This document shows, in pieces, positions 24,534 to 35,776 of a stretch of 64,000 nt of DNA; the first letter of the stretch is position 1; every line of letters begins with the position of its first letter. Under the pieces are notes generated by a model. That model worked only from the letters and a program-made list of their open reading frames with translations, did no database searches and was not told the DNA's origin. The DNA comes from Endothia cerciana. Taxonomy: Eukaryota > Ascomycota > Sordariomycetes > Diaporthales > Cryphonectriaceae. The DNA is taken from NCBI GenBank assembly GCA_026119935.1, contig JALRMH010000032.1, positions 310,001 through 374,000 of the forward strand, given 5' to 3'. The position numbers and the translations under genes are program-made.

Positions 24534-27082
24534 ATGGACAAGCTGGATTCGTACGTCCTCCCTCCCTCCCCTCGATCGGGTGGGCCTGGCTGGCTATATG
24601 CCCCTGCCTGTTCTCCCATCCCGTCCCGTCCCGTCCCCTTCGCCCTGTTCACTCGTTGGTCCTTCACTATTTTCAACGATTCACACCCCTCGCGTGAAGT
24701 ACAGACGTACACATCCTCCCGCAGCGCGGGCTTGCTCTTTGGTCTATCCGGGAAGCCCCCTCCTAGCTAGACACCACCGGTCTCTTCCACCGAGCCGTCC
24801 CCGTCGACCTCCTACCCAGGCACAGCCTCCACACACGTTGTGGGCCGTGGCCTCATATGGGGGTGCAGACAGCTGACCTCGGGTGGCGCAGCTTCATGAG
24901 CGTGGCCTCAGGATGGTCGCAGTACCATCATGGCCCTAGCCCGAGCCCGGCACCGGCGTCACAGCAGCTGAACCGGCTCCGCTCCCATTCCACCGCGACT
25001 GGTACTCCCATGAGGTCCCCCTCCGCCCCCGCCGTCAAGCCGCGGTCGAACACCCAGAGCTCGAGCCTGTCCGCCGATGCATTCTCCTTTACGACGCAAG
25101 ACCTGTCCCTCGGTGGCATCTCCGAGGACGACCTCGACATGACCACGATACCCGACCCCCGCAGCAGGTCCATGACACCCCTGCACATGGACGGCGCCTC
25201 GACCCCCCGGCAGCATCCCGAGCTCAGCGACGAGGTCGCGACCCTGAGCTCGAAGCTCGTCCAGGCCATCAACCACCAGACCACCCTCGACGACAGCCTT
25301 TCCGAGACGCGGGCCGAGCTCGAGAAGGCCCGCGAGCAGATCAGGTCCATGGAGGTCCAGCTCGGCAAGCAGAGAGAAATGTTGGTTGGCGACATCTGGA
25401 TCCGGCGAAGGTCGGTTGAGGCTGAGAAGACTAACCTGTTGTCCAGGGTCGCCGAGGAGAAGAGGTTGCGCCTGGAGGCCGAGCAGGAGAAGAAGAGGAT
25501 CGAACAGGAGCTGGAGAACCTGACGACCGAGCTGTTCGAGGAGGCCAACAACATGGTCATCTCGGCCAAGGAGGAGGCGCGCAAGGAGCAGGAGGCTGTC
25601 CAGCGCAAGAACGACCTCCTCAAGGCCCAGCTGGCCGACACCGAGGGCCTCCTCAAGTCGCAGCAGGAGCAGCTCGTCGAGCTGAAGCAGGTCATGGAGC
25701 AGATGAACGCCGACCGGGACGACCAGACCGCCACCACGACCCCGTCCTCGCCGGGCTGCAGCAAGTTCGACGCGCGGGAGGACGACACGCCGACGTCGGA
25801 AGTTGGCTCGCAGTCTGGGCTGTCCGACCTGGTCGCGCCCTCCTACCCGACGAGCTTCACCCACCTCCTGCAGCCCGTCCTGCGCACTGACATCAACGCC
25901 TACCAGGATTTCGTGAACCTCTGCGAGACCTCGAGGAGGGTGGCCAGCCGGCCGCCTTCGGGGACCCACACAGCCCTCGGCCTCGGCCTTATCGGATCAA
26001 GTGCTAGTGCGGCCTCCGTAGGCATCCCCTCAAGCGCCTCGACGGCCTCCTTATCCTCGGCTGGGTCACCGGCGGCCTCCTCCACGTTCTCGCCCCAGAC
26101 ACCCAACACCCCTGCTTCGACCCACAGTGCTGCGGCGCTGTTGCCGATACCACCGCTGAAGGAGACCAAGTTCTACAAGCGGGCACTGGCGGAGGACATC
26201 GAGCCGACGTTGCGGCTGGACAACGCCCCGGGCCTGTCTTGGTTAGCCCGCCGCTCGGTCATCGCGGCCATGTCCGACGGCTCCCTGGTCGTCGAGCCCG
26301 TGCCGACGACCGGAACCTATGCTATGCTCTCGAAACCGCAGTTCTACTCGTGCTCCCTCTGTGGCGAGAACCGCAAGGACGACCAATACCTACGGCGATA
26401 CCGGTTCCGGACCAGCGAGAGCAGCTCTTCGCAACGCTACCCCCTCTGCAGGTACTGCCTCAACCGCGTACGTGCTACATGTGACTTCCTCGGGTTCCTG
26501 AGGATCGTCAAGGATGGCCATTGGAGGACGGATGACGAGGACTCCGAGAAGGCGGCGTGGGAGGAGAGCGTCAGGCTGCGTGAGAACATGTTCTGGACCC
26601 GCATTGGTGGCGGTGTCCGTCCCATCATGCAGGGTTTTCACGGACACACACACAGCGTCGTCGAGAAGAGCCCCCGTCCGAGCCGCGACGAGGGCGCCGC
26701 TCCGCCTGAGGTCACAGCCGTGTCGGTCGAAGATGAACGGACCGGCGAAGGCCACGTACAAGACGAGATGAGGGAAGCCAGCCCAGACGAGGACAGGTCA
26801 GAGGAGTTTGCGACGCCTTCGGAGGAACTGACGCCCGCGGCCTTATCGACGACCGGTATTCCCGAGGTGGGAGAGGAGGAGCAGGATACTGCGAATGGCG
26901 AGTCCCTGGTCGAAATCGTGGAGACACTGGAGGAGAACGGCGAAGATGAGGTCAAGACCGTCCCTCCGCCCCCGCGGACACCGCCACCCACCGACAGCAA
27001 TCGGCTCTCGTCGCAGTCCCTCACCCCGAAGTCTCTGGAGTCCAACAAGAAGATCTCGCTGGATATCCCGAGCGACACATGA
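24534..27082 (+). CDS. SEC2: Sec2-type Rab guanine nucleotide exchange factor
   Basis: I place the start at 24534. A 17-nt first exon (MDKLDS, 24534-24550) is joined by a 341-nt intron (GTACGT, branch CTGAC near 24873, GCAG at 24891) to a long exon ending at 27082, giving 735 aa. The frame also stays open to an ATG-like position at 24857, so that shorter start is an alternative. Residues about 117-285 form a long charged coiled coil (EQELENLTTELFEEANNMVI), the hallmark of the Sec2 GEF domain, which in yeast activates the Rab Sec4 on secretory vesicles. A Ser/Thr-rich linker follows, then a conserved second domain (EDIEPTLRLDNAPGLSWLAR). That domain has paired Cys motifs (C493/C496, C525/C528) that could bind metal. 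The acidic, Pro-rich C-terminus is variable. A CT-rich leader precedes the first ATG. Polarised hyphal secretion is the expected role. Confidence 0.88.
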
Positions 27083-27512
27083 AGGTTTACTGGCGACATC
27101 TACCTCCAAACCTAACAACTTCACACAGCCCTTTTAGAAAACTATGCTTTTAATCCTACGAATCCCGGCTGCGAGCAGGAGGTATCAGATACCGGCATTC
27201 ACAACATTTTGGGGCACACATGAAGGGGTGTACCGGACCTTTTTTTTTTCTTCCTTTCTCTTTCGTTTCAGGCGTCCCGGAACTCTTACGATGAACATGC
27301 CGCCAATCTGATCATCTTCGGAAGATGTGTGGACCCGTGGCCACAGTCTGCATACGCTGAGGTGTTTAGAGAAGATCACGGCGAGCACCTGGACCGAGAG
27401 GGGCTGGCGGGATGAATACGCCAAAAAGCTTCCTCTAACAAAACAAAAAACCACCTGTAAACCTATCACGAGCGGCCATCGACAACATTTACAGAGACGT
27501 ACCGGCTGGGCT

Positions 27513-27544
27513 GGACGGACGGACGGACGGACGGACGGACGGAC
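27513..27544. repeat. (GGAC)n microsatellite
   Basis: Seven tandem GGAC units in the 3' flank of SEC2. Confidence 0.9.
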
Positions 27545-28135
27545 ATATAAACGATCGGAAAGCCATTCTGGGCAAGGGGGGTTTTCCCAAATTAATGGCT
27601 GGGAGAGGCCTGGGCTAGGGCCGGGCTGGTTGGCGGCGTCAGGTCCCACGGACAGGACGGGGACAGGAGGATAGACAGCACATGTTTGTGACAACAAAAA
27701 ACTAAGTACTTTTTAATGATACCAAAGACATGGCATCAGCGCGCTCCCTCGCGAGGCGCTATATTCAAAACCTGGCATATATGCCTCTTGCCCCCCCCCC
27801 CCCCAAAGTCTATATAGTATACATCTGCTTGGACCTATGTGTTTAAATGCGTGACGATATATGATCGGTACCAGGGATCTCTGTCTGTGTTGGCGATCAC
27901 TCTCGTAAATGAAGGGGAGGGAGGGGGGCTGTGGTCGGGGGGTCCACCTCGAAGGCCTGCATACTTTGGTACAGTACAACTCATCCCGGCCGGGGGAGCT
28001 TCAGGCCCTTGTCGCAGGCGTGCCAACACGATGTGGTCGAAACATGACCGAGGGACGTGAAACTTCAACCTGAGCGAGGTTGCCGAGGTGCTGGCCTACG
28101 AATGATGATGATGTCCTTCGGGTCAAGAATGAAGG

Positions 28136-28136
<1 letters not shown>

Positions 28137-28166
<30 letters not shown>
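28137..28166. repeat. Poly-A tract
   Basis: An uninterrupted run of about 30 A. It is not followed by any element end I can recognise. It may be a simple repeat or the tail of a lost retroposon. Confidence 0.8.
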
Positions 28167-28171
<5 letters not shown>

Positions 28172-29052
28172 GGAGATAGGGTAGCCTCTCTAGGACCGAA
28201 TTGGCCTGGCCTTTGGGACATGATATGGTTATATCCACCGGATTCGAATCTGCATTTTATTTTTATTTTTATTTTTTCGTTAGTCTACCATGTACTATCC
28301 AGCCCGACATTGCTTGTTCCTCATCGGCCCCGACCCGCAAGTCCCCCCCCCCCCCAACCCCGCCCCACCGATCCGAACCGTCGAGATAGAAGCTCGGGGG
28401 AATGCGTTCCACCCCACGCCCCGCCCCGCGACTCGGCCATGCGAGAAAATGCGGGGGGTCGTGCTGGACCTCTGGGCACTGCAAGGCCACCGGTCGGCAT
28501 CGGAGTGGGGGGGGGGGGGCATCTTCTGACGGCCTCCCGGCCCGGCGGCGGAAATTCCGAGGGCGGCGGATCGGGACTCCAAGATCTCCCACGTGGCATC
28601 GTTCTCTCACACACGTACGCGCGGGGTGAAGATCAGGGGCGAACTGTGTAGTTGCGGGGCCGTTCCGGATTTGCCCTGTCGGCTCAGCCTTGTGTGTTTG
28701 ACTCAGGCATCCCCACTACCTCCGGGGGGGGGGGGGCACCAGTCGTGCGAGCTCATCTGTCCTTCGGGGGCCGGCTCGGTTGTCCAGCACACCTGCGGCG
28801 GTGCCCTTGCTTAGGCTGAATCATTTCTCGTGTCGTGTTGTGACATGTCAGGAGCCCTCTCAATATCCGTCCGTTGCTCGTCGGCCAAGCCACACGAGGG
28901 TCCTCGCGAAGGGGGCCAGAACGTGGCGCGGCAGCAGGACCGCCGGCCCCAAGGAACGCAATCTCGTGGTGGTGGTGGTGGTGGTGGTGGTGGTGGTGGT
29001 GGACCGTACGTAACTCAGCCCCTCGTCCACATTCAGACCATAACCAGTCCTC

Positions 29053-29526
29053 TCACCCCTCCCGTGTCCCGGGCGACCCCTCCTCCTCCTCCTGCTCCCT
29101 CTTCTTGGCGGCCATCCGCCCCCGCAGGCCCGCCAGCTTCCTCTCCAGGGGGGCCCGCATCGCCACGAGCCCCGCGCGCCGGTCCTCCAGCATGGCGATC
29201 CGCTCGTCCGGGGACAGCTCCTGGACCTCGCGGCGCCGCCGGGCGCCGTCGCCGTCCATCTTCAGCCGGGCGCCCGTGACGGCGCCGGCGATAGTGACCA
29301 GGGCGACGGCGCCGGTCAGGACGACGCGGCGGAAGGTCTGTGCCCTGGCGGTGGTTGTGGTGGGACCAGCCGCGGCGGCGGCAGAGGCGGTTGAGTCCCT
29401 GCTGGGGGAGGGCCTGGGTGGCATCCGGGGTGGCGGTGGGGGTTTGCGCGCGGTTGAGGCGAGGCGGGTGGTGCTGCTGCGCGGGCCGACGAGGGCTGGT
29501 GGCCGTGGGGGGCGCCGGGGCATCAT
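29053..29526 (-). CDS. Small single-pass membrane protein, conserved hypothetical
   Basis: A single-exon frame of 157 aa from the ATG at 29524-29526 (MMPRRPPRPPALVGPR). A Pro/Arg/Ala-rich N-terminus is followed by one hydrophobic helix (VVLTGAVALVTIAGAVTG, about residues 70-87). After it comes a charged helical C-terminus with ELSPDERIAMLEDRRAGLVA and an acidic end. The pattern (basic N-terminus, one helix, short coiled tail) resembles conserved fungal proteins thought to be mitochondrial. I do not know a function. An upstream ATG at 29583 in the same frame would add 19 residues. The sequence before 29526 (CAATCCCATTCAACAACTC) looks like a leader, so I prefer the downstream start. It lies 84 nt behind another minus-strand frame. 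Confidence 0.55.
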   Translation of the reverse strand: MMPRRPPRPPALVGPRSSTTRLASTARKPPPPPRMPPRPSPSRDSTASAAAAAGPTTTTARAQTFRRVVLTGAVALVTIAGAVTGARLKMDGDGARRRREVQELSPDERIAMLEDRRAGLVAMRAPLERKLAGLRGRMAAKKREQEEEEGSPGTREG

Positions 29527-29610
29527 GGTGGGAGTTGTTGAATGGGATTGAATCCCCTTTCCTTGTTTCAGATTGTCGGCCAAGAAACTGGAGATCTCGC
29601 CCTGGCCAAT

Positions 29611-30090
29611 TCAGGCCCAGAAACCCTTCCAGGCTGCCTCGGCCTCGACCTCGCGCCTCGTCCTCGGAGGCGTGCACGACGCACCTCGCGTCCCGGAGGC
29701 TGAGAGGGCCGACAGCGACGATGCGTCGGAGAGGATGCTGTTGGACCTGCTGTGATATCTTCCTACCCCTCCTCGTCCTCCGATCACCTGCGCCGGCCGG
29801 GGCAGTCTAGGCGACCAGGTTTCAAGTGCGCGTGCGGGAGACGGCGTCGTGGTCGGTAGTGGTGCTGTGGATCGTCGCCGCAGGGAGCCGCGCTGCTGTG
29901 GGGGTGGGAGCAGGTCCAGCTCGATGTCTTCTGCGGTGGGAGAGGACGACAACGACGACGACGGCGACGACGATGAGAGGCCCGCAGGGTTCGTCAGCAG
30001 CAACGGTATCGGTATCGATATCGATAATGCCCTTAGTAAGCGCCCCGCAGGGTTGGGGTTGGCAGCTGGTGGGGGTAGTGGGGTCGACAT
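29611..30090 (-). CDS. Ser/Pro-rich hypothetical protein
   Basis: A 159-aa frame from the ATG at 30088-30090 (MSTPLPPPAANPNPAG). Directly upstream on the minus strand is a CT-rich stretch followed by CAATCAATCAA-type sequence, a common layout of fungal transcription starts and leaders. The protein has a short hydrophobic segment (LLRALSISIPIPLLL), Ser-rich runs, then SRSNSILSDASSLSALSASG and a charged end. I recognise no domain. It may be a complete small protein or the first exon of a longer one. Confidence 0.4.
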   Translation of the reverse strand: MSTPLPPPAANPNPAGRLLRALSISIPIPLLLTNPAGLSSSSPSSSLSSSPTAEDIELDLLPPPQQRGSLRRRSTAPLPTTTPSPARALETWSPRLPRPAQVIGGRGGVGRYHSRSNSILSDASSLSALSASGTRGASCTPPRTRREVEAEAAWKGFWA

Positions 30091-30937
30091 TGCCTCTGTG
30101 ATGACGTTTTGTTGGATGAGGAATTTGTTTGATTGATTGATTGATTCCAGGAGGGAGGAAAAGTAGGAAGGGAGGAGGGAAGGGTTCAAAAAAGAATTAC
30201 GGTTTCTTCTTCTTCCCCTCGATTGGAATCTTCCCGACACCAAGATCCGCGACAGGCGGGCAACTCGACTGCAGACGCCAGACACGGGTCGATCCGTCTC
30301 ATATCGTCGCAGAAGGGCAGCCCTTGGTAGTCTCAAGTTGCTGAAAGTGGCCCTCTGAAACAGAACCCGAGTCTCGACACGCTCGACAGGACTAGGGCTA
30401 CCGCTGCCGTATTTACACTCGACACGGGAGGACGAGCTTGTCTGTGGACGGCCCTCCCGACCCGCGGACTGGTAGCTCTATCATCGGACGCTCGGGGCTT
30501 GTGATCCTCATCAGTTGCGGGCTGCATAGGTTGCATACCCCAGCTGGAGGTTAGCCTGGCAGATCTGATCTGATCTGATCTGATCTGATCCGATCCGGCC
30601 TGGCTTATGGTCTGGGCCTCGTGGCGGCTGTCACCCAGCTAGGGCCCTCACGACGACCTCAGCTCCTCCATCCCGCCTCTAGACCTGGCTAGCTGAGGCG
30701 GTGGTGGTGCCGGCCCACCTGCGCTTGTCACCGCGCCAGTCAGCCCTGGTTAGGCGGGGAGCTGTCTGAACTTCCGCTACCATCACCAGGCTCGGCTGGG
30801 TCGGCTGGGTCGGTTCTTCCGGGGATCAATCAATCCCTCTTTCGTCACCGACGACGACGACGACTACCACCACCACCACCACCACTATCAGCGTCGACGG
30901 GAGCACGGGTCCAGGAACTCGGTCCACCAAAGCCAAC
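30091..30937. promoter_or_regulatory. Divergent spacer upstream of SHB17
   Basis: This stretch lies between a minus-strand frame starting at 30090 and SHB17 starting at 30938. It contains a short GATCT repeat (about 30560-30590) and a CAC/GAC-rich leader before 30938. No gene is seen in it. Confidence 0.4.
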
Positions 30938-32088
30938 ATGTCAACACCGCGAGTCTTCATCTGCCGCCACGGCGAGACGGAGTGGTCGCTGAGCGGGAAG
31001 CACACCGGTGTTAGTGATATACCGCTCACCGCCAACGGCGAGAAGAGGGTCAAGGCAACGGGGAGGGCGCTGATCGGGAATGATCGCTTGATCGTCCCTA
31101 GCAGACTTACGCACATGTTAGTTCTCAATTGCCTGGTCCTCCTGCATATTGATTTATCCATACCGCGATCACCGCTCAGGACACCGCTGATATCATGGCG
31201 GGAGATTTGATCAAATCCTCTCGTCTCGTCTGGTCTTGGCTAGCATATGATGCCTTCGTCTCGTCCTCTTAGCTTGTCTGCATTTACTGTGTCTGGCAAC
31301 GGTCACCTCCCCCCCCCCCCCACCGCCCCCGGCTTTTTTCCCTTTCTATCTTGTCCCTCCTTTCCATTAGGGTATCAGCCCTGCGCTGGTCCTCAGCAAG
31401 CTAATCACACATCGCAGATTCGTCTCTCCTCGCAAGCGAGCCCAGCGCACCTTCGAGCTGCTGAATGTGGGCTTCAAGGACCTGCCATGGAAGGCTCATG
31501 GCCCAGCTGAGGTGGACTCGCGCACGGCCTGTAACGCCCGCATCCAGATCACCGAGGACATCCGAGAGTGGGACTATGGTGAGTACGAGGGCATCACCAG
31601 CGCCGAGATCCGCAAGCGGCGGAAGGAGCAGGGTCTGGACGAGCACTGGGACATCTGGAAGGACGGCTGTCCCGGTGGAGAGTAAGCCCCCCCATCGTCA
31701 CCGCTCATTAGTCCTTGCTATCCTAGGGCACCACTTGCTCACATTGCATCATTGAAGGTCTCCCGAACAGGTGACAGCCCGGATCGACCGCCTGATCGCC
31801 GTGATTCGCTCCAAATACCAGGAGCCATACATAGGCTCCTCTTTGGAGAGACCCGACGACGGCACTGGCGATGTCTTGGTTGTCGGCCACGGGCATATCC
31901 TGCGCGCATTCGCCATGCGCTGGGTCGGCAAGACGCTCCAGGAAGGACCCACGTTCCTGATGGAGGCCGGCGGCGTCGGCACCCTTAGCTACGAGCACAA
32001 GAGCATCCACGAGCCGGCGATCCTGCTAGGTGGGGCGTTCCAGGTCGAGAACCCAGAGGAGACGATCGCGGAGGCGCGGAAGGACTAG
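30938..32088 (+). CDS. SHB17: Sedoheptulose-1,7-bisphosphatase, histidine phosphatase family
   Basis: Three exons (30938-31116, 31418-31681, 31758-32088) give 257 aa in frame. Introns are 301 nt (GTTAGT...CGCAG) and 76 nt (GTAAGC...GAAG). The phosphate-binding RHG motif is at residues 10-12 (VFICRHGETEWS) with the phosphohistidine His11. The second His lies in VVGHGH (about His192). REWDYGEYEGIT and WDIWKDGCPGGE are typical of the yeast Shb17 subgroup and differ from classic phosphoglycerate mutases. Yeast Shb17 dephosphorylates sedoheptulose-1,7-bisphosphate and feeds carbon into ribose-5-phosphate without NADPH formation. The length is close to yeast Shb17 (271 aa). Membership in the wider phosphatase family is certain; the exact substrate is inferred. 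Confidence 0.88.
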
Positions 32089-33510
32089 GTGTCCTCGCAC
32101 CGGTCCCTGCTAGCACTCTCTAGGGTACTCCTACTGCCCACCTGGAAGCAGCACATCCTGTTGATATACGTGGCACTATTACTGTATATGCTCATCTCAA
32201 AAGCAGACCGTGCTGGCCATCTGGAAGCGGTGCTTCCTGGTGATGTGCGTAGGATTTTCAATCTGGTTGTATATACACGCACCAGACCCAATGTGGTGCG
32301 GACCGACCGAGACTCGCAGCGCCGCCATCTGGACCGAGGAAACTGGCGTCTGTCCGGGGGCCCGACGCGCAGGGCACCGACTGGGAGGGCACCTTTCGCG
32401 CGGTGCTGTTGGTGATGATGTGGTACGCAAGGGTCATGCGGCGGGGTCTCTGCCAGGTAGCCCTTGCCTGGAACACTCTGGCGTGTTATTGAGATGAGTG
32501 GTATGTCGCAAGGTGTGGGAATCTTTTGTTCAAACCGTCATGTTCGGTCTGGGTGGTGGTGGAAGGTTGCTAGAGATAGACCATCGCTCTGGATGATCTT
32601 GTGCATCACCTGCTAGTGTACCTGCTCATGCCCGAGAACTCAAATAAGACCAGCCGCCTAACCCGCCTGGCCCTGTGACTCGATATTGGCAGTGCTGTCT
32701 CTTGAAGCCACTCGTTCAAGATTTTGTAGTGAACAGCCTGCAGTCACCCCAACCCGGGAGGACCGCCTACATACATTGGATGTTTATTCATACGGCATTC
32801 TTGACCCGAATACACACCCCCTCCAGGTGTACAAGTCCTAGCTGAAATTAGAACCCCCCCCCCCCCAAAACCAATTACCACCAATTACCACAAGATAGGG
32901 AACCCAAAACAACATCAACGATGCCCCTAAGGAAACGACCGCATATTCACGGATTCACCTCCCCCCGCCGTCTTCCCAAGCGTGCGTGGACAGGGGGAGT
33001 CTCCTCCTTTACCACAACACCCCCGACCCGGCACGAGCGGCGGGAGGTTTGCGGGTTCCTTCTTTCTGGTGACCCAGTGCACTCGGGGATTATGTACGCC
33101 CAGGGGAGCTTCTTCCGCCACACATGGGCGTGCTGCCCCCAGATCCCCGCTCCACGGAGGATTGCCACCTCCCGGAGGGTTTGTCTTGTGCCGGGCTCGG
33201 GTCTGAATTAGTTGACCCCCCCCGGTCCGTAGCTTCGACAGCGATTTAATCCGGTGTTGTAGAGGTTCGGTCCTTGAGTGAGGCAACGGGGATCGCAGTC
33301 GGGACGGTACCCGAACGGCTCGCAAGTGGCCCATGGCCCTAGGCTTCCAGCCCGTGCGGAACGGTCCTGTGGACGGGCCCTGCTAGTGATTTACACGTCT
33401 GTTCCGTTAGTGAACCGTGGCAACATCTGAACGCCCATGACCGCCCTGGCCATTTTCTTCTTTTCTTTTGTACAACAGAACCTGGTGGGTAGGCTTTTCT
33501 TGTCGGCCCA
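32089..33510. other. Convergent 3' spacer
   Basis: This lies between the 3' ends of SHB17 (plus) and the UBX gene (minus). I see no gene. A 13-nt C run lies at 32854-32866 and a short repeated CCAATTACCA motif near 32869-32892. Confidence 0.45.
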
Positions 33511-34998
33511 CTATGCCTCGTCTTCCTCCTCCTCGATGACATCCTCGACGATCAGGTTGCCGGACCTGCCGATCGTCTCCAGCAGGGTCTTGTCCGTGCT
33601 CGGCTCGAACACCTCGCGGGGCAGCAGGCTCGCGAGCCGGAACGCGTACACGTGCTCGTACCCCTCGGGCCCGCCGGCGGCGGTCTTCTCGTCCGGCTCG
33701 GACGCGTCGGCCGGCCCCTCCTGCTGCTGCAGGAGGTCGTAGCACTCGACGAAGGCGTACAGCTCCTCCACCGTCGTGGCGCCCGCGAACCTGCGTATGA
33801 CCCTGCCCGCCCCCGCCCCCTCGGGCATCTTGACGGCCAGCCGCACGACGTCCCTGTCGTCGGCCGGCGGCTCGGGCGCGATGGTGGTGGCGCGCCACCT
33901 CCTCCACATCTGCCTCGTGCGCTCCCGCTCGGCGGCGCGCTCGGCGGCGCGCTCGGCGTCCTCCTGGGCCCTCCTCTCGGCCTCGAGGGCGGCCTTCTCG
34001 GCCTCGCGCTTCTGCCTGGCGCGCTCCCGGTCCCTGGCCAGGGAGCGCTCGTAGGCGGAGTCCTGCTCGGTCCTCAGGTCCCTCGCCGACTGCTGTGCGG
34101 CCCTCTCCGCCCGCAGGCCCTCCAGGTCCGGCGCGTACTTGTCGACGGCGGCGCGGATGGCGGCCAGGTAGGTGGGGGCGGCCATGGGCCCGACCAGCCT
34201 CTTGATGATGCCCATCCTCGTGCTGCCCTCCTTGGGCGTCAGGCTGATGAGCACGCTGAAGGGGAACCTAGTGCAGTTGTACTCGTTGGAGACGGTGAAG
34301 GCCTCGCTGTCGAGGACGTTCCCGCCCCAGAGGATGACGTTGTTGGCCGGGTCGGCGAGGAAGGCGGCGACCTCGGGGGAGAGGAGGACGTCGCGGGCGA
34401 AGGGGCCGGTGTCGTCGTGCTCGGGGGACATGAGCACCGCGAGGAGGAACTTGAGCTCCTTCTTGGCGTGGTCCTGGGCCTGGGCGAAGCCGCCCTCGAA
34501 CCAGGGGAGGGCGCTGCCGCCGTATTCCTCCTCGAACTCCCTCCTGAAGCGGGCGGCCGAGTCCCGCGGGAGCAGCATCTTCCGGCCGCTGGTGTTCCGC
34601 AGGCCGCGGGCTATCGAGTTCGAGACGGCGCGCGGGCGGAGCGAGGGCGGGAGGAAGGAGAGGATGTAGGAGGCGGGCCTGAAGAGGGCGGAGAAGAAGG
34701 TCCAGCCCAGCCGGAAGGGCATGAGGAAGAGGCCTATCAGCCACGGGGGCCGCCAGGTGCTGGTGGGCCGCAGGACCACGCGCGGTGCGGGCTCCGTCCG
34801 GTGCGCCCTGGGCACACCGCCCGCCGCGGGGGCGTGGAAGCTCTCCTGGAGGTTCTCGTGTCGGCCGGCGGGCCGTGGGACGTCGGCCTGTGCCACGGCC
34901 TCGGCGACGGGGTCGGGGCCTTCCCCGTCAAAGAACTTTGTGATCGCGATCTTGCCGGGGGACAGGTCAGGTCAGGTCAGCAGCGAGCCCTGGGACAC

Positions 34999-35030
<32 letters not shown>

Positions 35031-35214
35031 GCGAGGCGACAGGGAGGGTGGCTTCGGGGGGGAGGGTCCTCCTTACCTGGACGTTCCATTGCGACCTCTC
35101 GAGCAGCGGGACGGCATCCTTTGGTTCCTGGTTCGTAAACTGGATGTACTGCTGTAGGGTCTCCTGCTGGTCGGGAGACAGCTGCGACAGGTCGAGATCG
35201 GCACCATCCGCCAT
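33511..35214 (-). CDS. UBA-UAS-UBX membrane protein (FAF2/Ucp10 type)
   Basis: Two exons (35214-35077 and 34950-33511; intron 34951-35076, GTAAGG...GCAAG) give 525 aa. Residues 1-60 form a UBA-like domain (LSPDQQETLQQYIQFTNQ ... LLERSQWNVQ, continuing across the intron into IAITKFFDGEG). A hydrophobic hairpin lies at about 116-147 (WLIGLFLMPFRLGWTFFSAL). A thioredoxin-like UAS domain follows at about 180-315, then a strongly charged coiled coil (322-394), then a UBX domain to the end. Human FAF2/UBXD8 and fission yeast Ucp10 have this order. They sit in ER or Golgi membranes and recruit Cdc48/p97 to ubiquitinated substrates, for example in ERAD or the Dsc ligase pathway. A GACA repeat lies inside the intron. 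The acidic end (VIEEEEDEA) is typical. The gene looks intact. Confidence 0.9.
34999..35031. repeat. (GACA)n microsatellite inside intron
   Basis: About eight GACA units within the single intron of the UBX-domain gene, so its length can vary without affecting the protein. Confidence 0.9.
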
Positions 35215-35740
35215 GTTTGACGATGACCCGGGTGTCTGTGGCCCCGTAGGGAGAGGGAAGGGGGGGGGGGGTTAGGGCCTTGTCCTCTGGTGGTGTGATG
35301 GTGTGCTGTGGTATGCTGTGGTGTGCCGTGGTGTGCCGTGGTGTGCCGTGCTCAGCAGTCCATCAAGCTTCAAGCTCGAGGTCAAGGTGCTGCTGGGACG
35401 GGAGACTCTCGTTGGGCAGCCCTCGTGTCCGGGAGAGGGAAGCGCAGCGAAGGGAAGGTCAGATCAGATCCTGTGGGTGCGGGTTGGATGAAGTTGGGAT
35501 ATCTGTCTGGATGGGGACCTGGCCATCTGCAAGGTGGCCAGCCTCTGGGGGAGCTGATAGCTTCTGGTGACACGAGCAGAAGCAGGCAGGGGATCACAGT
35601 ACCCTGGCCTGTAAGTGCAGCAGGGTGGTCAGAGAGGCAGCGTGGCAGGGTCCAGAGGCAGAGAGAGATAGAGAGAGGGAGAGAGTTGAAGTGTCATTGT
35701 CGGGACAAGCCGACCGACGTCACCCTTGGGGGTACCAGGA

Positions 35741-35776
<36 letters not shown>

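Larger units (their letters stand above)
27083..29052. other. Repeat-rich spacer after SEC2
   Basis: I see no gene. Contents include a GGAC repeat (27513-27544), a 14-nt C run (27791-27804), poly-A of about 30 nt (28137-28166), three more G/C runs between 28340 and 28740 and a GGT repeat (28972-29002). Confidence 0.5.

Noticed and set aside
28235..28260. GATTCGAATC resembling a tRNA T-loop
   Set aside because: No acceptor stem, D-arm or anticodon arm can be drawn around it.
33652..35157. Plus-strand frame of 501 codons over the UBX gene
   Set aside because: Antisense shadow; the opposite strand has a clear UBA-UAS-UBX protein.
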